Shown piece after piece: positions 7,545-16,271 of a stretch of DNA of 64,000 bases. The stretch lies in contig NZ_JADWPD010000004.1 of assembly GCF_017308975.1 (NCBI RefSeq), forward strand, positions 69,901-133,900, written 5' to 3'. The notes beneath the pieces are model-generated. The model saw only the letters and a program-made list of their open reading frames with translations. It had not been told where the DNA came from and did not search any database. This stretch comes from Amycolatopsis sp. MtRt-6 (GTDB lineage: Bacteria > Actinomycetota > Actinomycetes > Mycobacteriales > Pseudonocardiaceae). A program made the translations under genes and the position numbers. Numbering within the stretch: position 1 is the stretch's first letter; every line of letters begins with the position of its first letter.

Positions 7545-8564
7545 ATGAGACTGGCCGTGCTGGACATCGGGTCGAACTCCGCGCAGCTGCAGGTCGTGGA
7601 CGTGTCCGCCGGAGCCCCGCCGCTGCCGGCGCACGCGGTGAAGGAACCGACACTGCTCGCCGAAGAGCTCCAGCCCGACGGGACGCTGAGCGACGAGGGG
7701 ATCGAGCGGGTGACCGCCGCGGTGAGCCGGGCGGTGGACGCGGCGGTGCGGCTCGGCGTCGACCACCTGTACCCGTTCGTCACCGCGGCCGTGCGCGACG
7801 CGGTCAACCGCGACGACGTGATCGACCACATCCAGGCGGGTGCCGGGATCCGGCCCCAGTTCCTCTCCGGCGAGGAGGAGGCGCGGCTGACGTACTTCGC
7901 CGCGCGCCGCTGGTACGGCTGGTCGGCCGGGCGGCTGCTGCTGATCGACATCGGTGGCGGGTCGATGGAGCTGGTGCTCGGCCGCGACGTCGAACCCGAG
8001 CTGGCCGTCTCGCTCCCGCTGGGCGCCGGCCGGCTCACCCGCGAGTTCCTCACCGCCGACCCGCCGACGCGCAAGCAGCTGAAGGCGCTGCGCCGGCACG
8101 TCCGCGACACGCTGTCGGAGGTGCTCGACCGGCTGCGCTGGGAAGGCCCGCCGCGCCGCGTGGTCGCGACGTCGAAGACGTTCAAGCAGCTGGCCCGCCT
8201 CACCGGCGCGCCGCCGCAGCGCAAGGGCCCGTTCGTCACCCGGGAGCTCGTCGTCGCGGACGTGCGCGGCTGGATCCCGCGGCTGGCGCGCATCCCGGCG
8301 GCGGAACGGGCGGGGCTGCGCGGCATCTCGAAGCCGCGGGCCCGGCAGGTGGTGGCCGGCGCGGTGGCGGCGGAAGTGACGTTGTCCGCGCTGGACGTCC
8401 CGAGCGTCGAGGTCTGCCCGTGGGCGCTGCGGGAGGGAATCCTGCTGCGGCACCTGGAACAGCTCGCCGACTCGATGCCGTTGCCGCTGCAGCCGCTGAC
8501 CCGGCACCCGGACGCCACGGTCCGCCGGCTGCACCCGGCGGGGGAGCAGCCGGTGCCGTCCTGA
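7545..8564 (+). CDS. Ppx/GppA-family exopolyphosphatase-like protein
   Basis: 339 aa. ASKHA-fold phosphatase with DIGSNS (residues 7-12), the catalytic-Glu region SGEEEARLTY (108-117) and the second phosphate-binding loop DIGGGSMEL (135-143). The family hydrolyses polyphosphate or (p)ppGpp pentaphosphate. Length matches the short actinobacterial Ppx type without the C-terminal HD domain. The ATG lies nine bases after GGGTAT, with no ribosome site, so leaderless translation is expected. With the PiT/DUF47 genes at 27.5 kb it suggests phosphate handling under stress. Whether it cuts polyP or pppGpp is open. Confidence 0.85.
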   Translation: MRLAVLDIGSNSAQLQVVDVSAGAPPLPAHAVKEPTLLAEELQPDGTLSDEGIERVTAAVSRAVDAAVRLGVDHLYPFVTAAVRDAVNRDDVIDHIQAGAGIRPQFLSGEEEARLTYFAARRWYGWSAGRLLLIDIGGGSMELVLGRDVEPELAVSLPLGAGRLTREFLTADPPTRKQLKALRRHVRDTLSEVLDRLRWEGPPRRVVATSKTFKQLARLTGAPPQRKGPFVTRELVVADVRGWIPRLARIPAAERAGLRGISKPRARQVVAGAVAAEVTLSALDVPSVEVCPWALREGILLRHLEQLADSMPLPLQPLTRHPDATVRRLHPAGEQPVPS

Positions 8565-8566
8565 GC

Positions 8567-8591
8567 GTGTGGGGGCGGCCGGGCGGGGTAA
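8567..8591 (+). promoter_or_regulatory. SigF/SigB-type promoter
   Basis: GTGT (8567-8570), 15-nt spacer, GGGTAA (8586-8591), directly after the stop codon of the exopolyphosphatase-like gene and 33 nt before the DUF2795 start. Confidence 0.65.
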
Positions 8592-8624
8592 CCGGGCCGT
8601 TCCCCGAACGGAAGGAGAGTTCCC

Positions 8625-8813
8625 GTGAGCAAGCCGAACCCGATCGAACTGCAGAAGTACCTGTCCGGCGTCGACTACCCGGCTCAGCGCGACGACCTGG
8701 TGCGCGCGGCCGAGCGGAACGGCGCGGACTCCGGCACCCTGGACGTCGTGCGCGGCCTGCCGGACCGGACCTACGAGGGGCCCAGCGGCGTGAGCAAGGA
8801 GATCGGCGGCTGA
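8625..8813 (+). CDS. DUF2795 small protein
   Basis: 62 aa, GTG start preceded by GGAAGGAGAGTT. The LQKYLSGVDYPAQRDDLVRAAERNGAD segment matches DUF2795, small helical proteins of unknown function found in many bacteria; the C-terminal YEGPSGVSKEIGG is also typical. Soluble and compact, with its own stress-type promoter. No function can be given, though small DUF2795 proteins are often found among stress-induced genes. Confidence 0.8.
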   Translation: MSKPNPIELQKYLSGVDYPAQRDDLVRAAERNGADSGTLDVVRGLPDRTYEGPSGVSKEIGG

Positions 8814-8823
8814 CCCGGGCCCT

Positions 8824-8855
8824 CGGACGGGGCTTTCACGGGAAAGCTCCGTCCG
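8824..8855. terminator. Hairpin at convergent gene ends
   Basis: Arms CGGACGGGGCTTTC and GGAAAGCTCCGTCCG around a short loop. The repeat lies after the DUF2795 stop and overlaps the last codons of the minus-strand GT9 gene, so it can act for the plus strand and perhaps both. Confidence 0.6.
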
Positions 8856-9885
8856 TCGCCGCCGCCGGAACAGTGGCACTCGGCTGCGCGAGAGCCGTCA
8901 CCGCGCGGCAGACATCGGCGGGGTCGATCGTCTCGAGGCAGGGGTGACCCGGGACCGGGCACACCCGCGCGCGGGTGGCGCGACAGGGCGCGTGCTGGTC
9001 ACCGAGCACCACCGTGGGGACGCCGTAGGGCGCCCACCGCTCCTGCGGCACGACCGGGGCGAACAGCGACACCACCGGCGTGCCCGCCGCCGCGGCCAGG
9101 TGGGCCGGCCCCGTGTTGGGCGCCACCACGACCTGCGCGCCGGACAGCACCGCCGCCAGCTCGGCCAGTGACGTCCGGCCGCCGAGGTTCACCGCCGACG
9201 ACCCGGCCACCTCGCGGGTCAGTGCGCGCTCCGACGGCGCGCCCGTCACGAACACCCGGTGCCCGTCGGCGGCCAGCGCCCGCACGGTCTCGCGGCTCCA
9301 GGCCGCCGACGGCTGGCGGGCGGGCACCGACGCGGCGGGGTGCACCACGACGTACGCCCCGCCGCCGGTCAGCCGGGTGATGTTCGGCAACGGTCGTCGC
9401 AACGCCAGGGCGCCGTGGTCGTCCGGAGGCAATGAATAGCCCGCCGCTTCGGCGAGCGACAGCATGCGGACCGGCTCCGGCGGGTCGCCGTCGACGCGGT
9501 GGCGCAGGTCGAGCAGGCTGCCCGGGTAGTCCTCCGAGATCGCGCCGATCCACGGCACCCCGGCCTGGCGCAGCAGCAGCGCCAGCGGCAGCGGGGACTG
9601 GTGGAACGACGTCAGGACCAGCGCGCGGTCGAACGCCTTCGCCCGGACCAGCGCGACGAACTCACCGGTGTCCTCGGCGGTCACCGGCGGCGGCTCGGGG
9701 TCGATCCAGGGCGCGGTCCAGGTGAGCAGGTCGGTCACGCCCGGCAGGAGTTCGCCGGCGGCGCGGCCGTGCGGGCCGGTCAGCAGCGTCACGTGCGCGC
9801 CGGACGCGGCGACCGCGCGGACGCAGGGCCCGGCGAGCAGGACGTCACCGAGGTTGTCCTGGCGGGCGACGAGCACCCGGGTCAT
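8836..9885 (-). CDS. GT9 (heptosyltransferase-fold) glycosyltransferase
   Basis: 349 aa. GT-B fold of family GT9: N-terminal RVLVARQDNLGDVLLAGPCVRAV, central YVVVHPAASVPARQPSAAW, and VVVAPNTGPAHLAAAAGTPVVSLFAP, the donor-site segment of ADP-heptose transferases (WaaC/WaaF-like). ATGA overlap with the GT2-phosphatase fusion gene upstream, so the pair forms one operon. Since the locus also encodes ADP-heptose synthesis, transfer of a heptose is the natural prediction, but GT9 proteins with other donors exist and the acceptor is unknown. Confidence 0.85.
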   Translation of the reverse strand: MTRVLVARQDNLGDVLLAGPCVRAVAASGAHVTLLTGPHGRAAGELLPGVTDLLTWTAPWIDPEPPPVTAEDTGEFVALVRAKAFDRALVLTSFHQSPLPLALLLRQAGVPWIGAISEDYPGSLLDLRHRVDGDPPEPVRMLSLAEAAGYSLPPDDHGALALRRPLPNITRLTGGGAYVVVHPAASVPARQPSAAWSRETVRALAADGHRVFVTGAPSERALTREVAGSSAVNLGGRTSLAELAAVLSGAQVVVAPNTGPAHLAAAAGTPVVSLFAPVVPQERWAPYGVPTVVLGDQHAPCRATRARVCPVPGHPCLETIDPADVCRAVTALAQPSATVPAAATDGAFP

Positions 9886-11354
9886 CCGGCGACCCCGGCG
9901 ACGCGCAGCGCCTCGGACAGGTCGCGGGCGACGGCGGCGTGCCGGCGGGCCCGGGCGATCTCCGGTTCGAGCGTGCGGCCGGTCGGCACCAGCACCGCGC
10001 GGGCGCCGGCCGCGAGCGCGGCGTCGACGTCGGCGCCGGTGTCGCCGATGACCACACAGGACGCGGGGTCGACGCCGAGCTCGCCGGCGGCCCGCAACAC
10101 CATGCCGGGGGCGGGTTTGCGGCACGCGCAGCCGTCGCCGTCGTCGTGGACGCAGACCTGCCAGGTGCCGAACGGGCCGAAGATTTCCCGGACCCGCGCG
10201 TTGACCGCGTCGAGCTGCTCCGGGGAGATCAGTCCTTTCGCGACACCGGACTGGTTGCTCACCACGCCGACCGGGATCCCGCGCTCGCGCAGGCCCCGCA
10301 CCAGCTCGACCGCGCCGGGGACCGGACGGACGCCGTCCGGGTCGTTGAGGTACGGGACGTCGACGATCAGCGTGTCATCCCGGTCGAACAGCACCGCCAC
10401 CGGGGGCCGCGGCCGCCGGGCCGCGATTTCGCCGCGCAGCCGGTGGTAGCACGCGGCGGGCGGGATCAGGGCGCTGGTGACGACCATGCGTGCCACTTCG
10501 CCGGGGGTCCGCGGACCGGGCAGGATCCGGCGGGTGGCGAACTCCGCCGTCAGCCCGGCCCAGACGCCGGCCGCGAGCCGGGCTTTTCCGCGCTGGTCGA
10601 ACAGCGGCAGCGCGAGCGCGGCCAGACCGGCCACTGTGGACAGTGCGTGCAGGCCGAGCCTGCCGGGTCCCGCTCCGGTGCGCTGCCGCCACAGCACGCC
10701 GTGCTTCGCGCGCATCAACGCGTTGTCGGCGTTGCCACGTTGGGCTTTCAAGCTGTAGAAGAACCCCGCCCGCCGGGCCGGGTGCGTGGTCAGCCGTTCG
10801 CCCTGGTCGATCCGGTGCCCGGCTTCGGCGACGCGCAGCGCGAGGTCGGAGTCTTCGCGGAACGCCCGCGGGAACCGCTCGTCGAAGCCGCCCGCCTCGA
10901 CGAGCGCGCGGCGGCGGTAGGCCATGTCGGCGGTGATCCACCGCGCGTGCTCGAGGCCCGCGGTGCCGCGCTCGTCGTCGGTGGGACGGCGATCTCCGGG
11001 GAGCGGGACGGTGATCCGGCCCTGGGAGGCGGCGACGTCCGGCGGCAGCGCGGCGAGGTCGCGTTCGAGCTGCCGCGGCCAGTCGGGAGCGAGCACGACG
11101 TCGTCGTCGACGAACGCGATCCACTCGCTCTTCGCCGTGCGCCAGCCGAGGTTGCGTGCCGCCGCCGGCCCGCGCCCGCCGGAGCGGAGCACGCGCACGC
11201 CGTCGGGAAGGTCCAGACCGGACCCGCCGGGGCGGTCGTCGACGACGAGGATTTCGGCCGGTCGCGGGTCCGGGCCGTTCCGGAGGGTTTCCAGCAGTGG
11301 CCGAAGCGTCTCCCGGCCGGTCGTGGGGATCACCACGGTGTAGTCGAGGGTCAC
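9882..11354 (-). CDS. GT2 glycosyltransferase fused to GmhB-type phosphatase
   Basis: 490 aa, two domains. Residues 1-280 are a GT2 transferase: VVIPTTGRETL, the DDD metal motif at 83-85 and an ED pair at 167-168. Residues 320-490 are an HAD phosphatase of the GmhB type: FDRDDTL (D324, D326), SNQSG (366-370), zinc-site Cys/His C401, H403, C409 and C411, then RKPAPGM and GDTGADVD (437-444). GmhB removes the C7 phosphate from heptose 1,7-bisphosphate. Together with hldE and gmhA this completes ADP-heptose synthesis. The GTG start lies nine bases after a GGGTAA element. The fusion is unusual; GmhB is normally a separate protein of about 180 aa. Confidence 0.9.
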   Translation of the reverse strand: MTLDYTVVIPTTGRETLRPLLETLRNGPDPRPAEILVVDDRPGGSGLDLPDGVRVLRSGGRGPAAARNLGWRTAKSEWIAFVDDDVVLAPDWPRQLERDLAALPPDVAASQGRITVPLPGDRRPTDDERGTAGLEHARWITADMAYRRRALVEAGGFDERFPRAFREDSDLALRVAEAGHRIDQGERLTTHPARRAGFFYSLKAQRGNADNALMRAKHGVLWRQRTGAGPGRLGLHALSTVAGLAALALPLFDQRGKARLAAGVWAGLTAEFATRRILPGPRTPGEVARMVVTSALIPPAACYHRLRGEIAARRPRPPVAVLFDRDDTLIVDVPYLNDPDGVRPVPGAVELVRGLRERGIPVGVVSNQSGVAKGLISPEQLDAVNARVREIFGPFGTWQVCVHDDGDGCACRKPAPGMVLRAAGELGVDPASCVVIGDTGADVDAALAAGARAVLVPTGRTLEPEIARARRHAAVARDLSEALRVAGVAG

Positions 11355-11363
11355 CGGCCCCGG

Positions 11364-11388
11364 TTACCCCGGGCGGGGGTGATCAAAC
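11364..11388 (-). promoter_or_regulatory. SigF/SigB-type promoter, perfect match
   Basis: Minus strand: GTTT (11385-11388), 15-nt spacer, GGGTAA (11364-11369). It drives the GT2-GmhB / GT9 pair and implies a leader of only a few bases. Confidence 0.75.
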
Positions 11389-11391
11389 GGC

Positions 11392-11417
11392 GTGTCGAAG
11401 CCGTCGTGCCCGGGTAA
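11392..11417 (+). promoter_or_regulatory. SigF/SigB-type promoter
   Basis: GTGT (11392-11395), 16-nt spacer, GGGTAA (11412-11417). Its -35 is only three bases from the -35 of the divergent minus promoter, so the two polymerase sites are back to back. Confidence 0.65.
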
Positions 11418-11444
11418 CCGCCGGGCGACGAGAAGGAGGTGCGG

Positions 11445-12782
11445 ATGATCGAGATCCGGAACCCGGCCGACGGCGGCGTGGTGGGCACGGTGCCGACCGC
11501 GGGCGACGACGAGATCGACGCGGCACTCGCGCTGGCCCGCCGGACCCGGGCGCGGTGGGCCCGGACGCCGGCCGCCGAGCGCGGGGCACTGCTGCACACC
11601 GCGGCCGAACGGCTGCGCGCGCACGCCGACGAGCTGGCGAAGACGAACGAAGCGGAGACAGGGAAGCCGCGGGACGAAGCGCGCGAAGGCGTGTTGGCGG
11701 GGGCGGGCACCTTGGACCAGTACGCCGAACTCGGCCCGGTCCACCGCGGCCGCAGCCTGCTCGGCGACGTGGGCGCGACGGACCTGATGGTGCCCGAGCC
11801 GCACGGCGTCGTCGTGGCGCTGACGCCGTGGAACGACCCGGTGGCGGTGGCGTGCGGGCTGCTGGGGGCGGCGCTGGCGACCGGGAACACGGTGGTGCAC
11901 AAGCCGAGCGAGCGCGCACCGCACACCGGGCAGCTGCTCGGCGAGGTGCTCGGCGGCGTCTTCCCGGGCGGGGTGCTGCAGACCCTGCAGGGCGACGGCG
12001 CGGTCGGCGCACTCCTGGCGATGCGTTCCGAGGTCGACGTGATAGCCCACGTCGGCAGCACGGCGACCGGCCGGTCCATCGCGGCGAGCGCGGCCGCGAC
12101 GGGGGCGAAGACCTTGCTGGAGAACGGCGGCAACGACCCGCTGGTGATCGACGAGGACGTCGACCCGGCGTGGGCGGCCGGTCAGGCGGCGCTGGGCGCG
12201 TTCGCGAACTCGGGCCAGATCTGCGTGGCGGTCGAGCGGATCTACGTGTGTTCGGCGATCGCCGAGCCGTTCCTGGCGGCGCTGGTGAAGGAGGCCGAGT
12301 CGCGGACGGTGGCCCCGCTGGTGGACCGGCGCCATCGCGAGCACGTGCATTCCCACGTCGCGGACGCGGTTTCCCGTGGCGCTCGGCTGTTGACGGGCGG
12401 AACGGTGCCGGACGGTCCGGGCGCGCACTACCCGGCAACGGTCCTGACCGGGTGCGGGCCGGAGCTGCGGGTGATGACGGAGGAGACGTTCGGCCCGGTG
12501 GCGCCGGTCCGGGTGGTGTCGAGTTTCGACGAGGGTCTGGCGGAAGCGGCCAAGGGCGAGTACGGCCTGGCGGCGACGGTGCTGACGGCCTCGATGGCGC
12601 ACGCGCAGCGAGCCTGGCGCGAGCTGCCGGCGGGGACGGTCAAGGTGAACAACGTGTTCGGCGGAGCGCCCGGAGGGGCGGCGCACCCGCGCGGCCGGAG
12701 CGGGAGCGGGTACGGGTACGGGCCGGAGCTGCTGGACGAGATGACCCAGACGAAGCTCGTGCACATCGCGCCGCCGGCATGA
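11445..12782 (+). CDS. Aldehyde dehydrogenase family protein
   Basis: 445 aa, ATG preceded by AAGGAGG; a GTG six bases earlier lies within that site and is rejected. ALDH superfamily with the NAD(P)-binding TPWNDPVA and HKPSERAP region, the general-base Glu in LLENGGNDPLVI, the catalytic Cys in GQICVAVERIYV, and EETFGPVAPV near the end. It is slightly shorter than the usual 480-500 aa, mostly at the N-terminus. Substrate unknown; detoxification of stress-derived aldehydes is plausible. ATGA overlap with the FUSC-type gene. Confidence 0.9.
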   Translation: MIEIRNPADGGVVGTVPTAGDDEIDAALALARRTRARWARTPAAERGALLHTAAERLRAHADELAKTNEAETGKPRDEAREGVLAGAGTLDQYAELGPVHRGRSLLGDVGATDLMVPEPHGVVVALTPWNDPVAVACGLLGAALATGNTVVHKPSERAPHTGQLLGEVLGGVFPGGVLQTLQGDGAVGALLAMRSEVDVIAHVGSTATGRSIAASAAATGAKTLLENGGNDPLVIDEDVDPAWAAGQAALGAFANSGQICVAVERIYVCSAIAEPFLAALVKEAESRTVAPLVDRRHREHVHSHVADAVSRGARLLTGGTVPDGPGAHYPATVLTGCGPELRVMTEETFGPVAPVRVVSSFDEGLAEAAKGEYGLAATVLTASMAHAQRAWRELPAGTVKVNNVFGGAPGGAAHPRGRSGSGYGYGPELLDEMTQTKLVHIAPPA

Positions 12783-14050
12783 CGGGACAGCGGGAGAGAC
12801 GGACGAGTGAGGAGGACCGGCCGGGCTCGCCGGGGGAGACGGATCGCGGTGGCGGGGCTTCGGCGGGCCGGGCACCTGGGCGGCCGAGTGGTGGCTCCGC
12901 ACCGGACGGTGACCGGCGTGGCCGGTTGGCTCGCGCACTCCGTCTCCCCGCCGGCGGCTCCCCGGACGACGAGCGGCACGACCGCACCCCGATCGGCTGG
13001 TTCGCTCGCGCCCTCCGGGTTCCCGGCCGGGAACGCCGCGTCCTCGTCCAGAGCGCCAAAGCCACCCTCGCCGCGACCGCCGCCTGGTTGCTCGCCACCC
13101 TCGTGCTGCACCTGCCGCAGCCCTTCCTCGCTCCCTACGCCGCCGTCTTCCTCGTCGAAGCAACCGTCTACCGGTCCCTACGTGGCTGGATCCAGCAGGT
13201 CGGCTCCGTCGGCTCCGGTGTCCTGCTCGCCGCCGTCGCCGGGCACTTCATCCCGTGGCAGGCCGTGGCCCTGGCCGCCGTCGTCTTTCTCGGGTTGCTT
13301 GCCGGGAGCTGGCGGCGGTTCGGGGACTCCGGGGTCTGGGTGGGCGTCACCGGCATGCTCGTCATCTCCTACGGGACCGCCCGCGAGCCGGTCCTGCTCG
13401 GCGACCGCCTCCTCGAAACCGCGCTGGGCGCGGCCATCGGGGTTGCCGTGAACACGCTGATCTTCCCGCCCCTGTACGGCGAACGGCTGGCCGTCGCGGC
13501 CGGGCGGCTCGGGAAAGCGCAGGCCGGCCTGCTGGAGGCGCTGTCCGACCTCATCCGCCGTGACGAGCCGCCGGAAGACCTCGGCGGCCTGCTGTCCGCG
13601 GCGCAGGACACGCGCAGCCAGGTGCTGGCCGCCGAAGAAGCCGTCGGCCTGACGCGGGAAGGGCGGCTGCTGAACCTCCGCCGCGGCCGCCCCTCGGCCG
13701 GGACGCGCCACGAACGTCCGCTGAGGACGCTCATCGGGCTGTGGCCCGCGCTGTCGCAGCTGCTCGCCGCCGTGCGGACGACCGCGGCGAGCCGGCGGGA
13801 ACACCCCTTCGAATACCCGTGGCTGGACGCGCGGGAAGCGCTGGCCGACCTGATGCACCACCTCGCGGGCGCCGTGCAGGCCGTGGCGGTGGCCGGCCGG
13901 CCCGTCGAACTGGACGAATGCCGGGTCCTGCTCGAAAAGCTCGAGAAGCGCCTGGTGACCGCCGAAGAAGACGGCGTCCCGGCCCGGCTCGGCCTGGGCA
14001 CGATGACGTTGCCCGCGCGGCTTCTCCTGGAACAGCTGGAAAAACGGTGA
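12779..14050 (+). CDS. FUSC-type aromatic acid exporter-like membrane protein
   Basis: 423 aa. The first 70 residues are a charged, low-complexity cytoplasmic extension. Residues about 85-230 contain a cluster of membrane helices (AKATLAATAAWLLATLVLHL ... VLLAAVAGHFIPWQAVALAAVVFLGLLAG), followed by FPPLYGERL and a long helical cytoplasmic region to the end, the arrangement of FUSC/aromatic-acid-exporter proteins. The start overlaps the aldehyde dehydrogenase stop (ATGA), so the two are coupled; export of the acid made by the dehydrogenase is an attractive but unproven link. Confidence 0.8.
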   Translation: MTGQRERRTSEEDRPGSPGETDRGGGASAGRAPGRPSGGSAPDGDRRGRLARALRLPAGGSPDDERHDRTPIGWFARALRVPGRERRVLVQSAKATLAATAAWLLATLVLHLPQPFLAPYAAVFLVEATVYRSLRGWIQQVGSVGSGVLLAAVAGHFIPWQAVALAAVVFLGLLAGSWRRFGDSGVWVGVTGMLVISYGTAREPVLLGDRLLETALGAAIGVAVNTLIFPPLYGERLAVAAGRLGKAQAGLLEALSDLIRRDEPPEDLGGLLSAAQDTRSQVLAAEEAVGLTREGRLLNLRRGRPSAGTRHERPLRTLIGLWPALSQLLAAVRTTAASRREHPFEYPWLDAREALADLMHHLAGAVQAVAVAGRPVELDECRVLLEKLEKRLVTAEEDGVPARLGLGTMTLPARLLLEQLEKR

Positions 14051-14076
14051 AGGAGGCGGCCTTCACCCGCGGCGAG

Positions 14077-14262
14077 CTAGTGGACCGCGATCGCCTCGGC
14101 TTCGGCATCCGACCGGTGGCGACGGCAGGCCGTGCACACCATCGTCTGGCCCAGCAGCGTGCCGTCCCCGGACACCAGCCGGGCGACGTGCAGCGTGGGC
14201 AGGCCGCACTCTTCGCAGGGGATCGGCTTGCTGTCGCGGCTGATCATGACTCGGTTCGGCAT
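14077..14262 (-). CDS. Small zinc-ribbon-like protein
   Basis: 61 aa with two Cys pairs, PCEECG and VCTACRRH, spaced about 26 residues, a likely zinc ribbon. The C-terminus is acidic. An in-frame ATG at 14307 would lie upstream of the -10 element at 14300-14305, so the ATG at 14262 is preferred, with a weak GGGG ribosome site. Function unknown; small zinc ribbons bind nucleic acid or protein. Confidence 0.65.
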   Translation of the reverse strand: MPNRVMISRDSKPIPCEECGLPTLHVARLVSGDGTLLGQTMVCTACRRHRSDAEAEAIAVH

Positions 14263-14299
14263 GTGGAGCCCCCTGACGAGGATCGAAGGTCCGGCTGGG

Positions 14300-14323
14300 T
14301 TACCCACGTGGTCTGCGCCACAC
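14300..14323 (-). promoter_or_regulatory. Possible SigF/SigB-type promoter (short spacer)
   Basis: Minus strand: GTGT (14320-14323), a 14-nt spacer, GGGTAA (14300-14305). The spacer is one base shorter than usual. It serves the 61-aa zinc-ribbon gene. Confidence 0.45.
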
Positions 14324-14358
14324 TCGTCCGGCGCAGTGATGCCACTCGAATGGCGTAA

Positions 14359-14964
14359 TCATTGGGGCGGGTACTGCTGTTCGCGCAACAGGTTCGCCAG
14401 GTGGACGGCGTTGCGGACCAAGGTCGCGTTCGTCGAGGCCACGGCCTCGGGCGTCTCCTCGAGGTCCTGGTAGTCGCCGCCCTGCATGGCCTCGCCGTTC
14501 CAGTAGGTCGCGCCCTGGGCCGGCACCGTGAAGCCGACGTCGTTCAGCGCCTGGAACAGGTCCGCGATGATCTTGTGGGCGCCGTCCTCGTTGCCGACGA
14601 CCGCGGCCACCCCGACCTTGCCGAACATCGCCGGGCGCCCTTCGTCGTCCGTTTCGGACAACTCCGCGTCGAGGCGTTCCAGCACCCGCTGCGCGACGCT
14701 CGACATGTGGCCGACCCACGTCGGGGTGGCGATCAGCAGCACGTCGGCGGCGGCGATCTTCCGCCGGATGCCCGGCCACGCGTCCCCGTCGCCCATGTCG
14801 GCCTCGACGCCCGGCCGGACGTCGTGGTCGACCACGCGGACCAGCTCGCCGGTGGCGCCGCGCTCGGCGAACAGCTCCAGCAGCTGCCGCGCGATGAGGT
14901 CGCTGCTGGACTTCGCCGGCGACGGCTTGAGCGTGCAGGTCAGCGCGAGGACGCGCAGGGTCAT
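14359..14964 (-). CDS. NADPH-dependent FMN reductase / flavodoxin-fold protein
   Basis: 201 aa. Flavodoxin-like fold: RVLALTCTLKPSPAKSSSDLIA as the FMN phosphate loop, then ADVLLIATPTWVGHMSSVAQRVLERLD, a hallmark of the NAD(P)H-FMN reductase group, and VGVAAVVGNEDGAHKI. Last gene of the seven-gene heptose operon, coupled by ATGA to ugd. Its role in a glycan operon is unclear; general redox protection under stress is equally possible. Confidence 0.85.
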   Translation of the reverse strand: MTLRVLALTCTLKPSPAKSSSDLIARQLLELFAERGATGELVRVVDHDVRPGVEADMGDGDAWPGIRRKIAAADVLLIATPTWVGHMSSVAQRVLERLDAELSETDDEGRPAMFGKVGVAAVVGNEDGAHKIIADLFQALNDVGFTVPAQGATYWNGEAMQGGDYQDLEETPEAVASTNATLVRNAVHLANLLREQQYPPQ

Positions 14965-16271
14965 GACTGCCTCCGGGGATGGGTGCCGACGCCGATGTGG
15001 GCGAACCCGGCCTCGGCCAGGGCGTCGGGGTCGAGCAGGTTGCGGGTGTCGACGACGACCGCGCGGTCGGCCGCGGCGGCCAGCCGGGCCCAGTCGAGGT
15101 CCCGGAACTCGGGCCACTCGGTGAGCACGACGAGCGCCGCGGCGTCCTTGGCCACCAGGTACGGGTCGTCGACGACCTGGACCGCGCCCGTGCCGGGCAC
15201 GCACCCGACGGCCGGGTCGTGCGCGGTCAGCTCGGCACCCGCGCGGGCCAGGTCGTCGGCCACCGCGAGGGCGGGGGAGTCGCGCAGGTCGCCGGTGCCC
15301 GCCTTGAAGGCCAGGCCCAGCAGGCCGATGCGGGCCCCGGCGAGGGACCCGGCGGGAGAGCCGGTCACCGCCTGCCGGACGGCCCGCACGACCCGGGCGC
15401 GCTGCCGGGCGTTGACGCGGACGGCGTCGCGCAGGATGCCGAAGTCGACGCCCGCCGACTCGGCCGCGTGCAGCAGGGCCGAGGTGTCCTTCGGCAGGCA
15501 CGACCCACCCCAGCCGGGGCCGGGGGCGAGGAACTCGGGGCCGATCCGCGCGTCGAGGCCCATGGTGCGCGAGACCTCGCGGACGTCCGCGCCGAACCGC
15601 TCGCACAGCTCGGCGAGCACGTTCACGTAGGACAGTTTCACGGCGAGGAACGCGTTGCTCGCGTACTTCGCGAGTTCGGCGCTGGCCGAGTGGGTCGCCA
15701 CCACCGGGGCCCCGGTCGGCTCGTACAGCCGGGCGACCCGCCGCGCCGCGGGCGAATCCGCCGGGTCGGTGCCGACCACCACCCGGTCCGGGTGCAGGAA
15801 GTCTTCGACGGCGTGCCCTTCGCGGAGGAACTCCGGGTTGGCCACCACCGGCAGGTCGTCGCGACCCAGCAGGCGGGGCAGCCGCGCCGCGGTGCCGACC
15901 GGCACCGTCGACTTGGTGACGACCACGCAGCCGGGCCGCAGCAGCCGGCCGAGCTGCGGCACGACGTGTTCGAGCACGCCGAGATCGGGGCGCCCGTCCT
16001 CGGCGGGCGGCGTCGGCAGGCACAGGAAGACGAGGTCCGTGCCGTACAGCTCGGCCTGGGCCGTGGTGAAGCTCAACGTCCGGTCGGCGAGCCCCTGGCC
16101 GACCAGCTCGGCCAGGCCGGGTTCGGCGATCGACACCACACCCCGGCCCAGCTCGTCCACTTTGGACTCTTCGGCGTCCACGCAGGTCACCCGGTGCCCG
16201 AGCCGCGCGAAGCAGGCGGCGCTGGTCAACCCGACGTAGCCCGCGCCGACGATCCCGATGTGCTCACCCAT
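14961..16271 (-). CDS. ugd: UDP-glucose 6-dehydrogenase
   Basis: 436 aa, the usual length. Rossmann motif IVGAGYVGL (6-14), STVPVGT (121-127), PEFLREG (146-152) and the catalytic Cys258 in GWGGSCLPKD. It oxidises UDP-glucose to UDP-glucuronate. GDP-mannose dehydrogenases share the fold, but the UDP-xylose synthase-like gene at 21625 needs UDP-glucuronate and favours Ugd. It overlaps the next operon genes on both sides (8 nt and 4 nt). Confidence 0.85.
   Translation of the reverse strand: MGEHIGIVGAGYVGLTSAACFARLGHRVTCVDAEESKVDELGRGVVSIAEPGLAELVGQGLADRTLSFTTAQAELYGTDLVFLCLPTPPAEDGRPDLGVLEHVVPQLGRLLRPGCVVVTKSTVPVGTAARLPRLLGRDDLPVVANPEFLREGHAVEDFLHPDRVVVGTDPADSPAARRVARLYEPTGAPVVATHSASAELAKYASNAFLAVKLSYVNVLAELCERFGADVREVSRTMGLDARIGPEFLAPGPGWGGSCLPKDTSALLHAAESAGVDFGILRDAVRVNARQRARVVRAVRQAVTGSPAGSLAGARIGLLGLAFKAGTGDLRDSPALAVADDLARAGAELTAHDPAVGCVPGTGAVQVVDDPYLVAKDAAALVVLTEWPEFRDLDWARLAAAADRAVVVDTRNLLDPDALAEAGFAHIGVGTHPRRQS

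Noticed and set aside
11156..12778. Long 5' extension of the FUSC-type gene to 11156
   Set aside because: The extension is out of frame with, and fully overlaps, the aldehyde dehydrogenase gene; the ATG at 12779 gives an ATGA overlap.
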